Assembly: GCA_040218815.1 (NCBI GenBank)
Contig: JAVJQS010000004.1
Coordinates: forward strand, 124,001 to 188,000
Length of the DNA: 64,000 nt
Direction of reading: 5' to 3'
From: JAVJQS01 sp040218815
Lineage (GTDB): Bacteria; Bacteroidota; Bacteroidia; Flavobacteriales_E; Vicingaceae
Shown here: one piece after another, positions 1 to 7,664 of the stretch
Position numbering within the stretch: position 1 is the stretch's first letter
Layout: each line of letters begins with the position of its first letter
Position numbers and translations under genes: made by a program
The notes under the pieces: model-generated
Told to the model about the DNA's origin: nothing
Databases searched by the model: none
The model's input: only the letters and a program-made list of their open reading frames with translations

Positions 1-582
1 TAATACATCTGCACCAGCATCAATTAACTGCTTGGCATTTTTGTCTGTAACGCCACCGTCAATTTCAATCAAGGTCTCTGCATTTTGAGCTGAAATGATT
101 GACTTCAATGCTTTTACCTTCTCATAGGTTCTTTCAATGAAAGATTGACCACCAAATCCTGGATTAACTGACATCATGCAAACCAAATCAATGTCTTTTA
201 TAGTGTCTTCTAAGACTGACACAGGAGTGTGAGGGTTTAATGCAACACCTGCCTTCATACCTGCAGCTTTTATTGCTTGTAGTGTTCGATGGAGGTGAGG
301 AGAAGCTTCGTAATGTACGGTTAATATATCCGCTCCAACTGCTTTAAAATCTTCAATGTAACGTTCAGGTTGAACTATCATAAGGTGCACATCAAAAAGC
401 TTTTTAGCATGCGGCTTTATCGCCTTGATTACTGGCATTCCAAAAGAAATGTTGGGAACAAATACACCATCCATTACGTCAATGTGAAACCAGTCTGCAT
501 TGCTGTTATTAATGATATTGCAAGCTTCTTTTAAATTAGCGAAGTCTGCTGCAAGAATGGAGGGAGCTATTTTGTGTGCCAT
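1..582 (-). CDS. rpe: Ribulose-phosphate 3-epimerase (3' end off the window)
   Basis: Interconverts ribulose-5-phosphate and xylulose-5-phosphate in the cytosolic pentose phosphate pathway. The reverse strand reads MAHKIAPSILAADF at the start, then a metal-binding HIDVMDG motif, then MSVNPGFGGQ and EIDGG motifs, which together form the phosphate-binding and metal-binding TIM barrel of this family. All 194 codons in the window are open; roughly 20 C-terminal residues should lie beyond base 1. It lies 42 bp downstream of the sigma factor gene in the same direction, but has its own TAnnTTTG element right before the ATG (593-600), so independent transcription is likely. Family assignment is firm; only the end is missing. 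Confidence 0.95.
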   Translation of the reverse strand, partial: MAHKIAPSILAADFANLKEACNIINNSNADWFHIDVMDGVFVPNISFGMPVIKAIKPHAKKLFDVHLMIVQPERYIEDFKAVGADILTVHYEASPHLHRTLQAIKAAGMKAGVALNPHTPVSVLEDTIKDIDLVCMMSVNPGFGGQSFIERTYEKVKALKSIISAQNAETLIEIDGGVTDKNAKQLIDAGADVL

Positions 583-592
583 TTTTTTTCTA

Positions 593-600
593 CAAAATTA
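593..600 (-). promoter_or_regulatory. -7 promoter element of rpe
   Basis: The minus strand reads TAATTTTG, a full match to the Bacteroidota -7 consensus TAnnTTTG, ending 10 bases before the rpe ATG. A start about 5 bases after the box would leave only a few bases of leader. No clear -33 TTTG is visible. Confidence 0.5.
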
Positions 601-624
601 GCACAATATTTCAGCTGAATTTAA

Positions 625-1491
625 TTAACCGAGATATGTTTTTAAAATCTTGCATTTTCCTCCGACCTTTAAACGTCGGACAGCCTTTTCTTTTATTTGT
701 CTAACACGTTCGCGGGTTAATTCAAATTTTAAACCAATCTCCTCTAGTGACTGAGGGCGTTTCCCGTTTAAGCCAAAAAATAGTCGGATAACTTCTGCTT
801 CTCTAGCAGGTAAGCTTTTTAGGCTGTTTTCTATTTCGTTGCAAAGTGATTCGTTTAATAACACCTTATCTGGGTCAGGAGAGTCGATGTTTGACATCAA
901 TTCATACATGTTACTGCTATCCTCATCATTAGAAAGTGGAGCATCCATAGAAACGTGACGTCGTGTATTTTTTAAGGAGACTTTTACATCGTCCATTGTA
1001 AGCTCAAGACAGTCTGCAATTTCATGTTCAAGTGGCTCTCTTTCATATTTCTGCTCCAACTCGTTGAACATCCGACGCACTTTGTTGATGTTTCCTATTT
1101 TATTTAAAGGTAAGCGTACAATTCTTGATTGTTCTGCAATTGCTTGCATAATCGATTGACGAATCCACCATACAGCATAGGAAATAAACTTGAACCCACG
1201 CGTTTCATCGAATTTTTTAGCGGCCTTTATCAACCCTAAATTTCCTTCATTAATTAAATCTGGTAGACTAAGTCCCTGATTTTGGTATTGCTTTGCAACG
1301 GAAACGACAAACCTTAAATTCGCTTTGGCAAGCTTTTCTAAGGCTATGGAGTCTCCTCTTCTTATGCGTTGTGCTAGTGCGACCTCCTCTTCAGCGGTAA
1401 TTAAATCAACTTTTCCTATTTCTTGAAGGTACCTGTCGAGCGAAACCGTTTGGCGGTTGGTGATGCTCTTACTTATCTTAAGTTGTCTCAT
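625..1491 (-). CDS. rpoD: Primary RNA polymerase sigma factor (RpoD/SigA, Bacteroidota type)
   Basis: Directs core RNA polymerase to housekeeping promoters. The protein is 288 aa, the usual length of the Bacteroidota primary sigma, which lacks the long region 1.1 of E. coli RpoD. Region 1.2 begins near residue 18 (DRYLQEIGKVDLIT). Region 2, residues about 57-120, contains the core-binding stretch and the promoter-melting segment FISYAVWWIRQSIMQAI. Region 4, about 245-275, carries the helix-turn-helix LEEIGLKFELTRERVRQI that contacts the -33 element. It is monocistronic or runs into rpe. No TAnnTTTG box is visible in the 126 bp upstream. This is the factor expected to read the promoters listed elsewhere in this annotation. 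Confidence 0.95.
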   Translation of the reverse strand: MRQLKISKSITNRQTVSLDRYLQEIGKVDLITAEEEVALAQRIRRGDSIALEKLAKANLRFVVSVAKQYQNQGLSLPDLINEGNLGLIKAAKKFDETRGFKFISYAVWWIRQSIMQAIAEQSRIVRLPLNKIGNINKVRRMFNELEQKYEREPLEHEIADCLELTMDDVKVSLKNTRRHVSMDAPLSNDEDSSNMYELMSNIDSPDPDKVLLNESLCNEIENSLKSLPAREAEVIRLFFGLNGKRPQSLEEIGLKFELTRERVRQIKEKAVRRLKVGGKCKILKTYLG

Positions 1492-1617
1492 CCCTGATTG
1501 AAATTTATTGTATGACTATGAACTGTGGTAGAATGTTGATTTAAAACTACACAAAAAAAGAGTACACTCGTAGGTAAGTTTGAAAATAAGGGATTTAGTA
1601 CTAGTCTCGCCTAATGG

Positions 1618-2553
1618 CTATAGTGTTTTCTTATAAAGAAATTCCATCTTTCCTTTATTGGTGCAATTACAATCGTTGTTGTTTGGTTCAATTGCGGTAA
1701 TTTTTAAAACAGTATATATATTAGCTCCTGCATAATGATAAATAAAAATGTCGTTAATTTCCGGGTTATCCACATATGTTATTTTATTTTCTTGATTGTA
1801 AACTTTTTCAGCACTTTGATAAGTACTTTGATCAAAATCAATATCTCCTTCCGATGCTTTAACAAGACTTATAAAATTTTGACCCACAATTTTAAAAGAA
1901 CCGGTGAAAGGAGCTTGATCAACATCAGTATTTCGCAATTCCAAATATACACTGTCTGTTGTGTAAGCTGAATCTTGAAGTAAACTAAAAGCACCCGCAT
2001 TGGTTCCTTCAAAGTGATAAATCTCACCTCTTTTAGCTGGTTTGAGTGGTAATAAAACAATGATATTAAAGATTCGAGTGTTACTTACTCCATCATCATC
2101 AGTTACAGTTATCGTGTAAGTAGTCGTGTCGAAAATACCTGAGATATTTGAACTATCAGCAAATTGTTTTGAAATTTCTAATTTTTCATTTTCAGCCTGG
2201 TTAATGGGTTGATTTTCGTTGGTAGAAAAATCGTATTCAGTACCCTTTGCAGAAATAAAAGTAATCTCGCCAGGGATGTTTATTTCATTGGATCCATTTT
2301 GCTCCATTTTTATCGTGGCCAAATTTGATTCACCGTCTGCAGCCATCAAAGCAGTTACCTGAATGTTAATGCCTTCAAATAGATTAATAGTGTAATTGTC
2401 TTGATTTTCAACACCATCGATTCTAACATTAATAATGGGTTTTGCCTTTGTGCTAGGTGATTCTGGGTCTGTTGAATCATCATCAGTACAAGAGCTAAAG
2501 GCCAAAAAAATACTAATTACTATTGGGATGTATTTATAAAAAAAATATTTCAT
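1618..2553 (-). CDS. Hypothetical lipoprotein, 311 aa
   Basis: I do not recognise the family. The start is the ATG of MKYFFYKYIP; an upstream in-frame TTG would add three residues. A signal peptide of about 20 residues ends in a lipobox (AFSSC), so the mature protein should be lipid-anchored, with an Asp-rich TDDDSTDPES linker directly after the Cys. The next 150 residues look like one or two Ig/cadherin-like beta domains (text such as YTITVTDDDGVSN). The C-terminal half contains a segment reminiscent of surface-exposed beta-sandwich lipoproteins. It stands alone between rpoD and pnp, separated from pnp by a strong terminator. No function is proposed. Confidence 0.75.
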   Translation of the reverse strand: MKYFFYKYIPIVISIFLAFSSCTDDDSTDPESPSTKAKPIINVRIDGVENQDNYTINLFEGINIQVTALMAADGESNLATIKMEQNGSNEINIPGEITFISAKGTEYDFSTNENQPINQAENEKLEISKQFADSSNISGIFDTTTYTITVTDDDGVSNTRIFNIIVLLPLKPAKRGEIYHFEGTNAGAFSLLQDSAYTTDSVYLELRNTDVDQAPFTGSFKIVGQNFISLVKASEGDIDFDQSTYQSAEKVYNQENKITYVDNPEINDIFIYHYAGANIYTVLKITAIEPNNNDCNCTNKGKMEFLYKKTL

Positions 2554-2648
2554 ACTAATCAACTTCTAGTTTTTTATAGGTTAATCTGAAAGATAGGCAA
2601 TTTAAATTAAGTAGTAAAACGAATGGTAACTTAAACTTGATTTGACAA

Positions 2649-2678
2649 AAAAGCCCCTTCGAATCTGAAGAGGCTTTT
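2649..2678 (-). terminator. Intrinsic terminator after pnp
   Basis: A 12-base stem (AAAAGCCCCTTC paired with GAAGAGGCTTTT, one mismatch) with a 6-base loop lies 21 bases beyond the pnp stop. On the minus strand it ends in a run of six T. It separates pnp from the downstream lipoprotein gene. Confidence 0.8.
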
Positions 2679-2699
2679 AAATATAGTTGAACGTTTAAT

Positions 2700-4835
2700 C
2701 TAGTTCTGTTGCTCTGGCTGTGGCAATAATGCCTTTCTAGAAAGCTTGAACTTTTTAGTTTTTGGATCAATGGCTACTAGCTTCACATCAATGATGTCAC
2801 CTTCTTTCAATTCGTCTTCCACTTTCTCTACACGCTTATGCGCAATTTCTGAGATGTGTAATAAACCATCTTGGCCAGGCATAATTTCTACGAATGCACC
2901 AAAGGCTACAATCGACTTTACTTTACCATTATAGGTTTCGCCAACTTCTGGAACTGCAGTAATTGCTTTAATTCTTGCTACAGCTGCATCAGAACCTTCT
3001 TGGTCAGTTGACACAATATCAATAACACCTTGGTTATCAACTTCCTCTAAAACAATCGTTGTTCCTGTTTCTTCTTGGATCGTTTGAATAATTTTTCCTC
3101 CAGGTCCAATCACAGCGCCAATCATTTCCTTAGGAATTGTCAATTGAACAATTCTAGGAGCATTTGATTTGTAATCTGTTGCTGGCTTATCGATGGTCTT
3201 ATTCATCTCACCTAAGATGTGCATTCGCCCTTCTTTCGCTTGGTTTAATGCTTCTTCCAACACTTCAAATGATAAACCGCTAATTTTGATGTCCATTTGA
3301 CAAGCAGTAATACCATCTTTGGTTCCAGTAACTTTAAAGTCCATATCTCCTAAGTGATCTTCATCACCTAAAATGTCAGATAATACTGCATAGTTTCCGT
3401 CTTTACCGCTGATTAAGCCCATTGCTATTCCTGAAACAGCTTTCTTCATTTTTACACCTGCATCCATCAAGGCTAATGAACCACCACAAACTGAGGCCAT
3501 AGATGATGAACCGTTAGATTCTAAAATATCAGATACTACTCTAATGGTGTAAGGATTTTCAGTACCAGTTGGAACCATTGGTTTCAATGCTCTCATGGCT
3601 AAGTTACCGTGTCCAATCTCTCTTCGTCCCGGACCTCTGTTTGGTCGCGCTTCCCCAGTTGAAAACGATGGGAAGTTGTAGTGCAATAAGAACTTTTCTG
3701 ATTCGGTAATTAATGCACGATCTACGCGTTGCTCATCCATTTTACTACCTAAGGTTACAGAAACTAGTGATTGAGTTTCTCCTCTTGTGAAAATAGCTGA
3801 ACCATGTGAGCCTGGCAAGTAATCAATTTCACTCCAGATTGGACGAATTTCATTGGTTTTTCGTCCATCAAGTCTAATTTTTTCATTTAATACAACATCT
3901 CTAACAGCTTCTTTTTGAGCCATTCCAAAATATTGTTTAATCATAAAGGCGTTTGCTTTAGCCTCTTCTTCGCTTAAGCTAGCAATAAAATCATCTTTTA
4001 CTGCTTTAAAGTCTGCGCCTCTCTTGTATTTATCTGCCATGCCTTGTTTTGCAATAGCATAACATCTATCATAGGCGAAATCCTTGATTTTTGCTTTTAG
4101 CGCCTCATCAGATTTCTCATGATTGTATTCTCTCTTATTTTGTGCTTTCTCAACTTTGGCAGCTAAGTCATTTTGCATTTTACATTGCACTTGGATTGCT
4201 TCATGGGCTTTCTTAATTCCTTCTAACATTTCTGCTTCTGAAACTTCGCTCATTTCACCTTCAACCATCACTACGCTTTCCATAGTTCCTGCAACCATTA
4301 AATCAATGTCTGCTTTAACGAGCAAGTCTAAATTTGGATTGATTTTCCATTCACCATCAATTCTAGCTACTCTTACTTCAGAGGTTGCTTCTTTAAAAGG
4401 AATATCAGATACCATGATTGCAGCTGATGCAGCTAAACATGCTAATGAGTCTGTAGCTACATTTTCCTCTGCAGAAATCAATGAAATACTTAAAATAGTA
4501 CTTGCATGAAAATCAGAAGGGAAAAGCGGGCGTAAAGCTCTGTCTACTAATCTAGAAACTAAAACTTCTCCATCAGAAGGTCGGTTTTCACGTTTTAAGA
4601 ACCCACCTGGAAAACGACCAATTGCAGAGAATTTCTCTCTGTAATCTACCATTAATGGTAAAAAATCTACATCTTCCCCTGCTTCTTTCTCTGCAACTAC
4701 TGTTGCTAAAAGCATAGTGTTACCCATTTTTAAAACAATGGATCCATCTGCTTGCTTCGCTAATTTTCCTGTTTCTAAACTAATTTCTCTACCATCTGGA
4801 AGATTAATTGTTTGTGTTATTGCTTGTTGTGACAT
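2700..4835 (-). CDS. pnp: Polyribonucleotide nucleotidyltransferase (PNPase)
   Basis: Phosphorolytic 3'-to-5' exoribonuclease of RNA turnover. The 711-aa length is standard. Two RNase PH-like domains (about 1-220 and 320-540) flank an all-helical linker; the second contains the FTRGETQSLV and MDFKVTGT motifs of the active site. A KH domain follows (VIGPGGKIIQ, near 570) and then an S1 domain (GKVKSIVAFGAFVEI, near 630), both RNA-binding. It lies 98 bp downstream of rpsO, the same order as in many bacteria, with a strong hairpin between the two (4861-4888) that should limit read-through or act as a processing site. The assignment is certain. Confidence 0.98.
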   Translation of the reverse strand: MSQQAITQTINLPDGREISLETGKLAKQADGSIVLKMGNTMLLATVVAEKEAGEDVDFLPLMVDYREKFSAIGRFPGGFLKRENRPSDGEVLVSRLVDRALRPLFPSDFHASTILSISLISAEENVATDSLACLAASAAIMVSDIPFKEATSEVRVARIDGEWKINPNLDLLVKADIDLMVAGTMESVVMVEGEMSEVSEAEMLEGIKKAHEAIQVQCKMQNDLAAKVEKAQNKREYNHEKSDEALKAKIKDFAYDRCYAIAKQGMADKYKRGADFKAVKDDFIASLSEEEAKANAFMIKQYFGMAQKEAVRDVVLNEKIRLDGRKTNEIRPIWSEIDYLPGSHGSAIFTRGETQSLVSVTLGSKMDEQRVDRALITESEKFLLHYNFPSFSTGEARPNRGPGRREIGHGNLAMRALKPMVPTGTENPYTIRVVSDILESNGSSSMASVCGGSLALMDAGVKMKKAVSGIAMGLISGKDGNYAVLSDILGDEDHLGDMDFKVTGTKDGITACQMDIKISGLSFEVLEEALNQAKEGRMHILGEMNKTIDKPATDYKSNAPRIVQLTIPKEMIGAVIGPGGKIIQTIQEETGTTIVLEEVDNQGVIDIVSTDQEGSDAAVARIKAITAVPEVGETYNGKVKSIVAFGAFVEIMPGQDGLLHISEIAHKRVEKVEDELKEGDIIDVKLVAIDPKTKKFKLSRKALLPQPEQQN

Positions 4836-4860
4836 TTATGTTGTATTTTTTTAAAAAGAA

Positions 4861-4888
4861 AGGGGGGACTGTTTCAAATGTCCCCCCT
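4861..4888 (-). terminator. rpsO terminator / rpsO-pnp intercistronic hairpin
   Basis: A perfect 9-bp inverted repeat (AGGGGGGAC and GTCCCCCCT) with a 10-base loop is followed on the minus strand by a T-rich stretch (TTCTTTTT). It sits 45 bases after the rpsO stop and 25 bases before the pnp ATG, so it can end rpsO transcripts or be an RNA-processing site upstream of pnp. Confidence 0.8.
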
Positions 4889-4933
4889 CTATTGAAATAA
4901 TTTTATATAAAAACTGATTGAAAATCAGTCATT

Positions 4934-5203
4934 TTATTTTCTGATTCCGAGTTCTTTAATCAACTCTCTGTATTTTACGATATCCTTGTTTTTAAGGTAA
5001 TCTAGCAATTTTCTTCTTTTACCTACTAAGGTTACTAATGCTTTCTCTGTATTAAAATCCTTCTGATTCTTTTTTAAGTGCTCAGTTAAGTGATTAATTC
5101 TTTCAGTGAAAAGTGCCGTTTGTCCTTCTGTTGAACCTGTGTCCGTCTTAGATGAGCCGTGCTTTTCAAAAATTGCTTGTTTCTTTTCAGTTGTAAGCGT
5201 CAT
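4934..5203 (-). CDS. rpsO: 30S ribosomal protein S15
   Basis: Primary 16S rRNA-binding protein of the small-subunit platform. The ATG at 5203 gives 89 aa, the canonical S15 length, beginning MTLTTEKKQAIF. The conserved core includes GSTEGQTALFTERINHLTEHL and LVGKRRKLLDYLK. A longer reading from 5236 would add 11 residues, but the -7 promoter box covers 5234-5241, so transcription should begin inside that extension and the shorter start is preferred. It is followed by pnp in the same direction, with a hairpin between them. Confidence 0.97.
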   Translation of the reverse strand: MTLTTEKKQAIFEKHGSSKTDTGSTEGQTALFTERINHLTEHLKKNQKDFNTEKALVTLVGKRRKLLDYLKNKDIVKYRELIKELGIRK

Positions 5204-5233
5204 GTCTTCTTGTCCTAATAAATTTTGAGGGTG

Positions 5234-5241
5234 CAAATGTA
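5234..5241 (-). promoter_or_regulatory. -7 promoter element of rpsO
   Basis: The minus strand reads TACATTTG followed by CACCCTC, matching TAnnTTTG. The box lies 31 bases before the rpsO ATG. The same TTTGCACCCT downstream context is found at rpsP (58640-58647). It rules against the upstream start for rpsO. Confidence 0.7.
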
Positions 5242-5267
5242 AAAAAAATAATTAACTCTACAGTAGC

Positions 5268-6110
5268 TTATTTCAACATTCTTAAAACTTGTGCAATTTT
5301 TGCTTGCAAGTTCTTTCTTTCAACAATAAAATCGAGGAAACCATGCTCCAATAAAAACTCTGAGCGTTGAAATCCTTCTGGTAAATCTTTACCGATAGTT
5401 TCCTTTACAACTCTAGGTCCAGCAAATCCAATCAATGCATTTGGCTCTGAAAAATTCAAGTCGCCAAGCATAGCAAAAGATGCAGTAACCCCTCCTGTAG
5501 TTGGATCAGTCAAAAAGGATAAGTAAGGTAATTTTGCCTGAGCTAATTGAGTCAATTTTGCAGAAGTTTTCGCCATTTGCATCAATGAAAAGGCTGCTTC
5601 CATCATTCTAGCTCCACCTGATTTAGAAATCATCATGAAAGCCATGTCATTTTTGATGCAATAATCAATTGCTCGAGCAATTTTTTCTCCAACCACTGAT
5701 CCCATTGAACCTCCGATGAATTTAAAGTCCATGGCAGCAACCATTAGTTTTTGACCATCAACTAAGCCATGCGCAGTTCTAACTGCATCCTTTAAATGCG
5801 TTTTGTCTTGAGTGGCTTTTATACGGTCTTTGTATTTCTTGGTGTCTTTAAAATTAAGCGGATCCGCAGCACTTAAGTTTTTATTGATTTCAGAATATTT
5901 TTGATCATCAAACAATAGTTGAAAGTAAGCTTCCGAACCAATTCGCTCATGATGGTTGCACTCTTGACATACAGATAAGTTCTTAGTATGATCTTCCTGC
6001 GGGATTACTGTATTGCAAGAAGGACACTTATACCATAAGCCTTCAGGAGTCTCTTTCTTTTCTTTAGTGGGAGTTGAAATCCCATGTTTAATACGTTTAA
6101 ACCAACCCAT
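5268..6110 (-). CDS. accD: Acetyl-CoA carboxylase carboxyltransferase subunit beta
   Basis: With AccA it transfers the carboxyl group from biotinylated BCCP to acetyl-CoA, giving malonyl-CoA for fatty acid synthesis. The 280-aa protein has the family's N-terminal zinc ribbon (CPSC near residue 29 and CQEC near 51). The crotonase-like carboxyltransferase fold follows, with MDFKFIGGSMGSVVGEKI and the SGGARMMEAAFSLMQM acyl-CoA pocket. It lies 30 bp downstream of the class I aldolase gene and is probably co-transcribed with it. The partner subunit accA is in this window but 22 kb away. Confidence 0.97.
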   Translation of the reverse strand: MGWFKRIKHGISTPTKEKKETPEGLWYKCPSCNTVIPQEDHTKNLSVCQECNHHERIGSEAYFQLLFDDQKYSEINKNLSAADPLNFKDTKKYKDRIKATQDKTHLKDAVRTAHGLVDGQKLMVAAMDFKFIGGSMGSVVGEKIARAIDYCIKNDMAFMMISKSGGARMMEAAFSLMQMAKTSAKLTQLAQAKLPYLSFLTDPTTGGVTASFAMLGDLNFSEPNALIGFAGPRVVKETIGKDLPEGFQRSEFLLEHGFLDFIVERKNLQAKIAQVLRMLK

Positions 6111-6140
6111 AAATCGTTCTTTTTACTTTAAGATTGACAA

Positions 6141-7199
6141 TTAAGCAATCGTAATTCCTTTTTCAAGATACACATTTTGTATGGTATTCAATAACTCAAT
6201 ACCTTCATTCATTGGTTTTTGAAATGCCTTTCTTCCAGAAATCAAACCGTGTCCACCAGCTCTTTTATTTACCACAGCTGTAATTACAGCATCAGAAAGG
6301 TCTGAATCTCCAGATGAAGCACCACCTGAATTGATTAATCCATTTCTGCCCATGTAGCAGTTAGCTACTTGATACCTGCAAAGGTCAATTGGGTGATCTG
6401 AACTTAATTCTGAGTAAACTTTATCGTGTGTTTTTCCAAAACCAATAGCAGTATAGCCACCATTGGTGGTTGGTAATTTTTGTTTAATGATGTCAGCTTG
6501 TATAGTCACTCCTAAGTGATTTGCTTGTGCAGTAATATCAGTCGCAGTATGGTAGTCTTTCCCATCCTTTTTAAAATCGCTGTTTCTCAAATAGCACCAC
6601 AAGATAGTAGCCATTCCCAATTCATGGGCTCGTTCAAATGCCTCAGCTATTTCAACAATCTGACGATTGCTGTCATCTGAACCAAAGTAGATGGTAGCAC
6701 CAACAGCCGTAGCACCTAAATTCCAAGCTTCATCAACAGAACCGAATGAAATTTGAGAGAAAGTGTTAGGGTAAGTGAGTAATTCGTTGTGATTCAATTT
6801 TACAATAAATGGAATCTTATGAGCATATTTTCTCGCACAAGATGCCAATACACCGAAAGTTGAAGCCACTGCGTTACAACCGCCTTCTAAGGCAAGTTTT
6901 ACAATATTTTCTGGATCAAAATAAATAGGATTTGGAGCAAATGAAGCTCCAGCTGAATGCTCAATTCCTTGATCAACCGGTAAAATCGATAAATAACCTG
7001 TATTCGCCAATCTTCCATTTCCATAAAGGGCTTGGAGACTCTTTAAAACTTGCACATTTCGATTGCTGTCCTTAAAAAGTCGATCGACGAAGTCACCACC
7101 TGGCAAGTGAATGTTTTCTTTTGAAATTGTCTTGCACTCATGATTCAGCAAAGTCTCTTGCTGTTTTCCCAATAATTCTGAAATAGTAGATAATGACAT
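6141..7199 (-). CDS. Class I fructose-bisphosphate aldolase (DhnA/FbaB type)
   Basis: Cleaves fructose-1,6-bisphosphate to triose phosphates by a Schiff-base mechanism. The 352-aa length fits the DhnA-type class I aldolases. Visible family features are the N-terminal substrate region with LPVDQGIEHSAGASF, then the FIVKLNHNELL strand, YFGSDDSNRQI, and the C-terminal INSGGASSGDSDL phosphate-binding loop. The Schiff-base lysine is expected in the later barrel strand around ADIIKQKLP, but I cannot assign it with certainty. It is the first gene of a probable two-gene unit with accD and has a TAGCTTTG box upstream. Confidence 0.93.
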   Translation of the reverse strand: MSLSTISELLGKQQETLLNHECKTISKENIHLPGGDFVDRLFKDSNRNVQVLKSLQALYGNGRLANTGYLSILPVDQGIEHSAGASFAPNPIYFDPENIVKLALEGGCNAVASTFGVLASCARKYAHKIPFIVKLNHNELLTYPNTFSQISFGSVDEAWNLGATAVGATIYFGSDDSNRQIVEIAEAFERAHELGMATILWCYLRNSDFKKDGKDYHTATDITAQANHLGVTIQADIIKQKLPTTNGGYTAIGFGKTHDKVYSELSSDHPIDLCRYQVANCYMGRNGLINSGGASSGDSDLSDAVITAVVNKRAGGHGLISGRKAFQKPMNEGIELLNTIQNVYLEKGITIA

Positions 7200-7224
7200 A
7201 AAATCGTTGTTAAAAAAGTGGGGA

Positions 7225-7232
7225 CAAAGCTA
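7225..7232 (-). promoter_or_regulatory. -7 promoter element of the aldolase-accD unit
   Basis: The minus strand reads TAGCTTTG, matching TAnnTTTG, 26 bases upstream of the aldolase ATG. Confidence 0.55.
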
Positions 7233-7327
7233 ATAAATTTCTCGGGGCTTGTGCTAGCCTTTTTGTATTTAAATAATACAATTAATCAATAATATAATTT
7301 AAAACTGAAAAGGAGTTATAGCTATAA

Positions 7328-7654
7328 TTAGGAGCTAATGAATTTTAACCCTACAATTGAAATAATTAAGGTACTTAAGAAAAATAACCTCCAAAAACTT
7401 GCTGTTTCATTAAATATTAAAATTCCAAGAATTACTGTTCCAACAGCTCCAATTCCAGTCCATACGGCATATGCAGTTCCTATAGGGATTGACTTGCTTG
7501 CATAAATGAGTAAGCTCATGCTAATAAAAAGACAAATGAAAAATCCCATGTACCAATAATACATGGTATTGCCTGTAGAATCTTTTGCTTTTCCTAAACA
7601 TACGGCAAATGCTACTTCAAATAATCCAGCTAAAATTAAAATTATCCAGTTCAT
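7328..7654 (-). CDS. Small multidrug resistance (SMR) family transporter, SugE/Gdx-like
   Basis: Four-helix inner-membrane drug/proton antiporter or guanidinium exporter of the SMR family. The ATG at 7654 gives 108 aa beginning MNWIILILAGLFE, with the essential membrane Glu at residue 13. A longer reading would only add residues overlapping the tamL stop. Four hydrophobic segments are visible, with the family motif AYAVWTGIGAVGT between helices 3 and 4. The start AGLFEV resembles the SugE/Gdx (guanidinium) branch more than EmrE, but this is a judgement by eye. The ATG begins 10 bp after the tamL stop, so it is probably co-transcribed with tamL. No guanidine riboswitch is visible. Confidence 0.85.
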   Translation of the reverse strand: MNWIILILAGLFEVAFAVCLGKAKDSTGNTMYYWYMGFFICLFISMSLLIYASKSIPIGTAYAVWTGIGAVGTVILGILIFNETASFWRLFFLSTLIISIVGLKFISS

Positions 7655-7664
7655 ATTGTTCAGT

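Noticed and set aside
4123..4509. 128-codon plus-strand frame inside pnp
   Set aside because: It lies wholly within the PNPase gene on the other strand, with no start signal or conserved motif.
5204..5236. N-terminal extension of S15 to 100 aa
   Set aside because: The -7 box at 5234-5241 places the transcript start inside the extension, and 89 aa is the canonical length.
7200..7327. Riboswitch (for example guanidine) near the SMR gene
   Set aside because: This gap is downstream of the SMR gene and upstream of the aldolase; the SMR start has only 10 bp after tamL, too little for a riboswitch.
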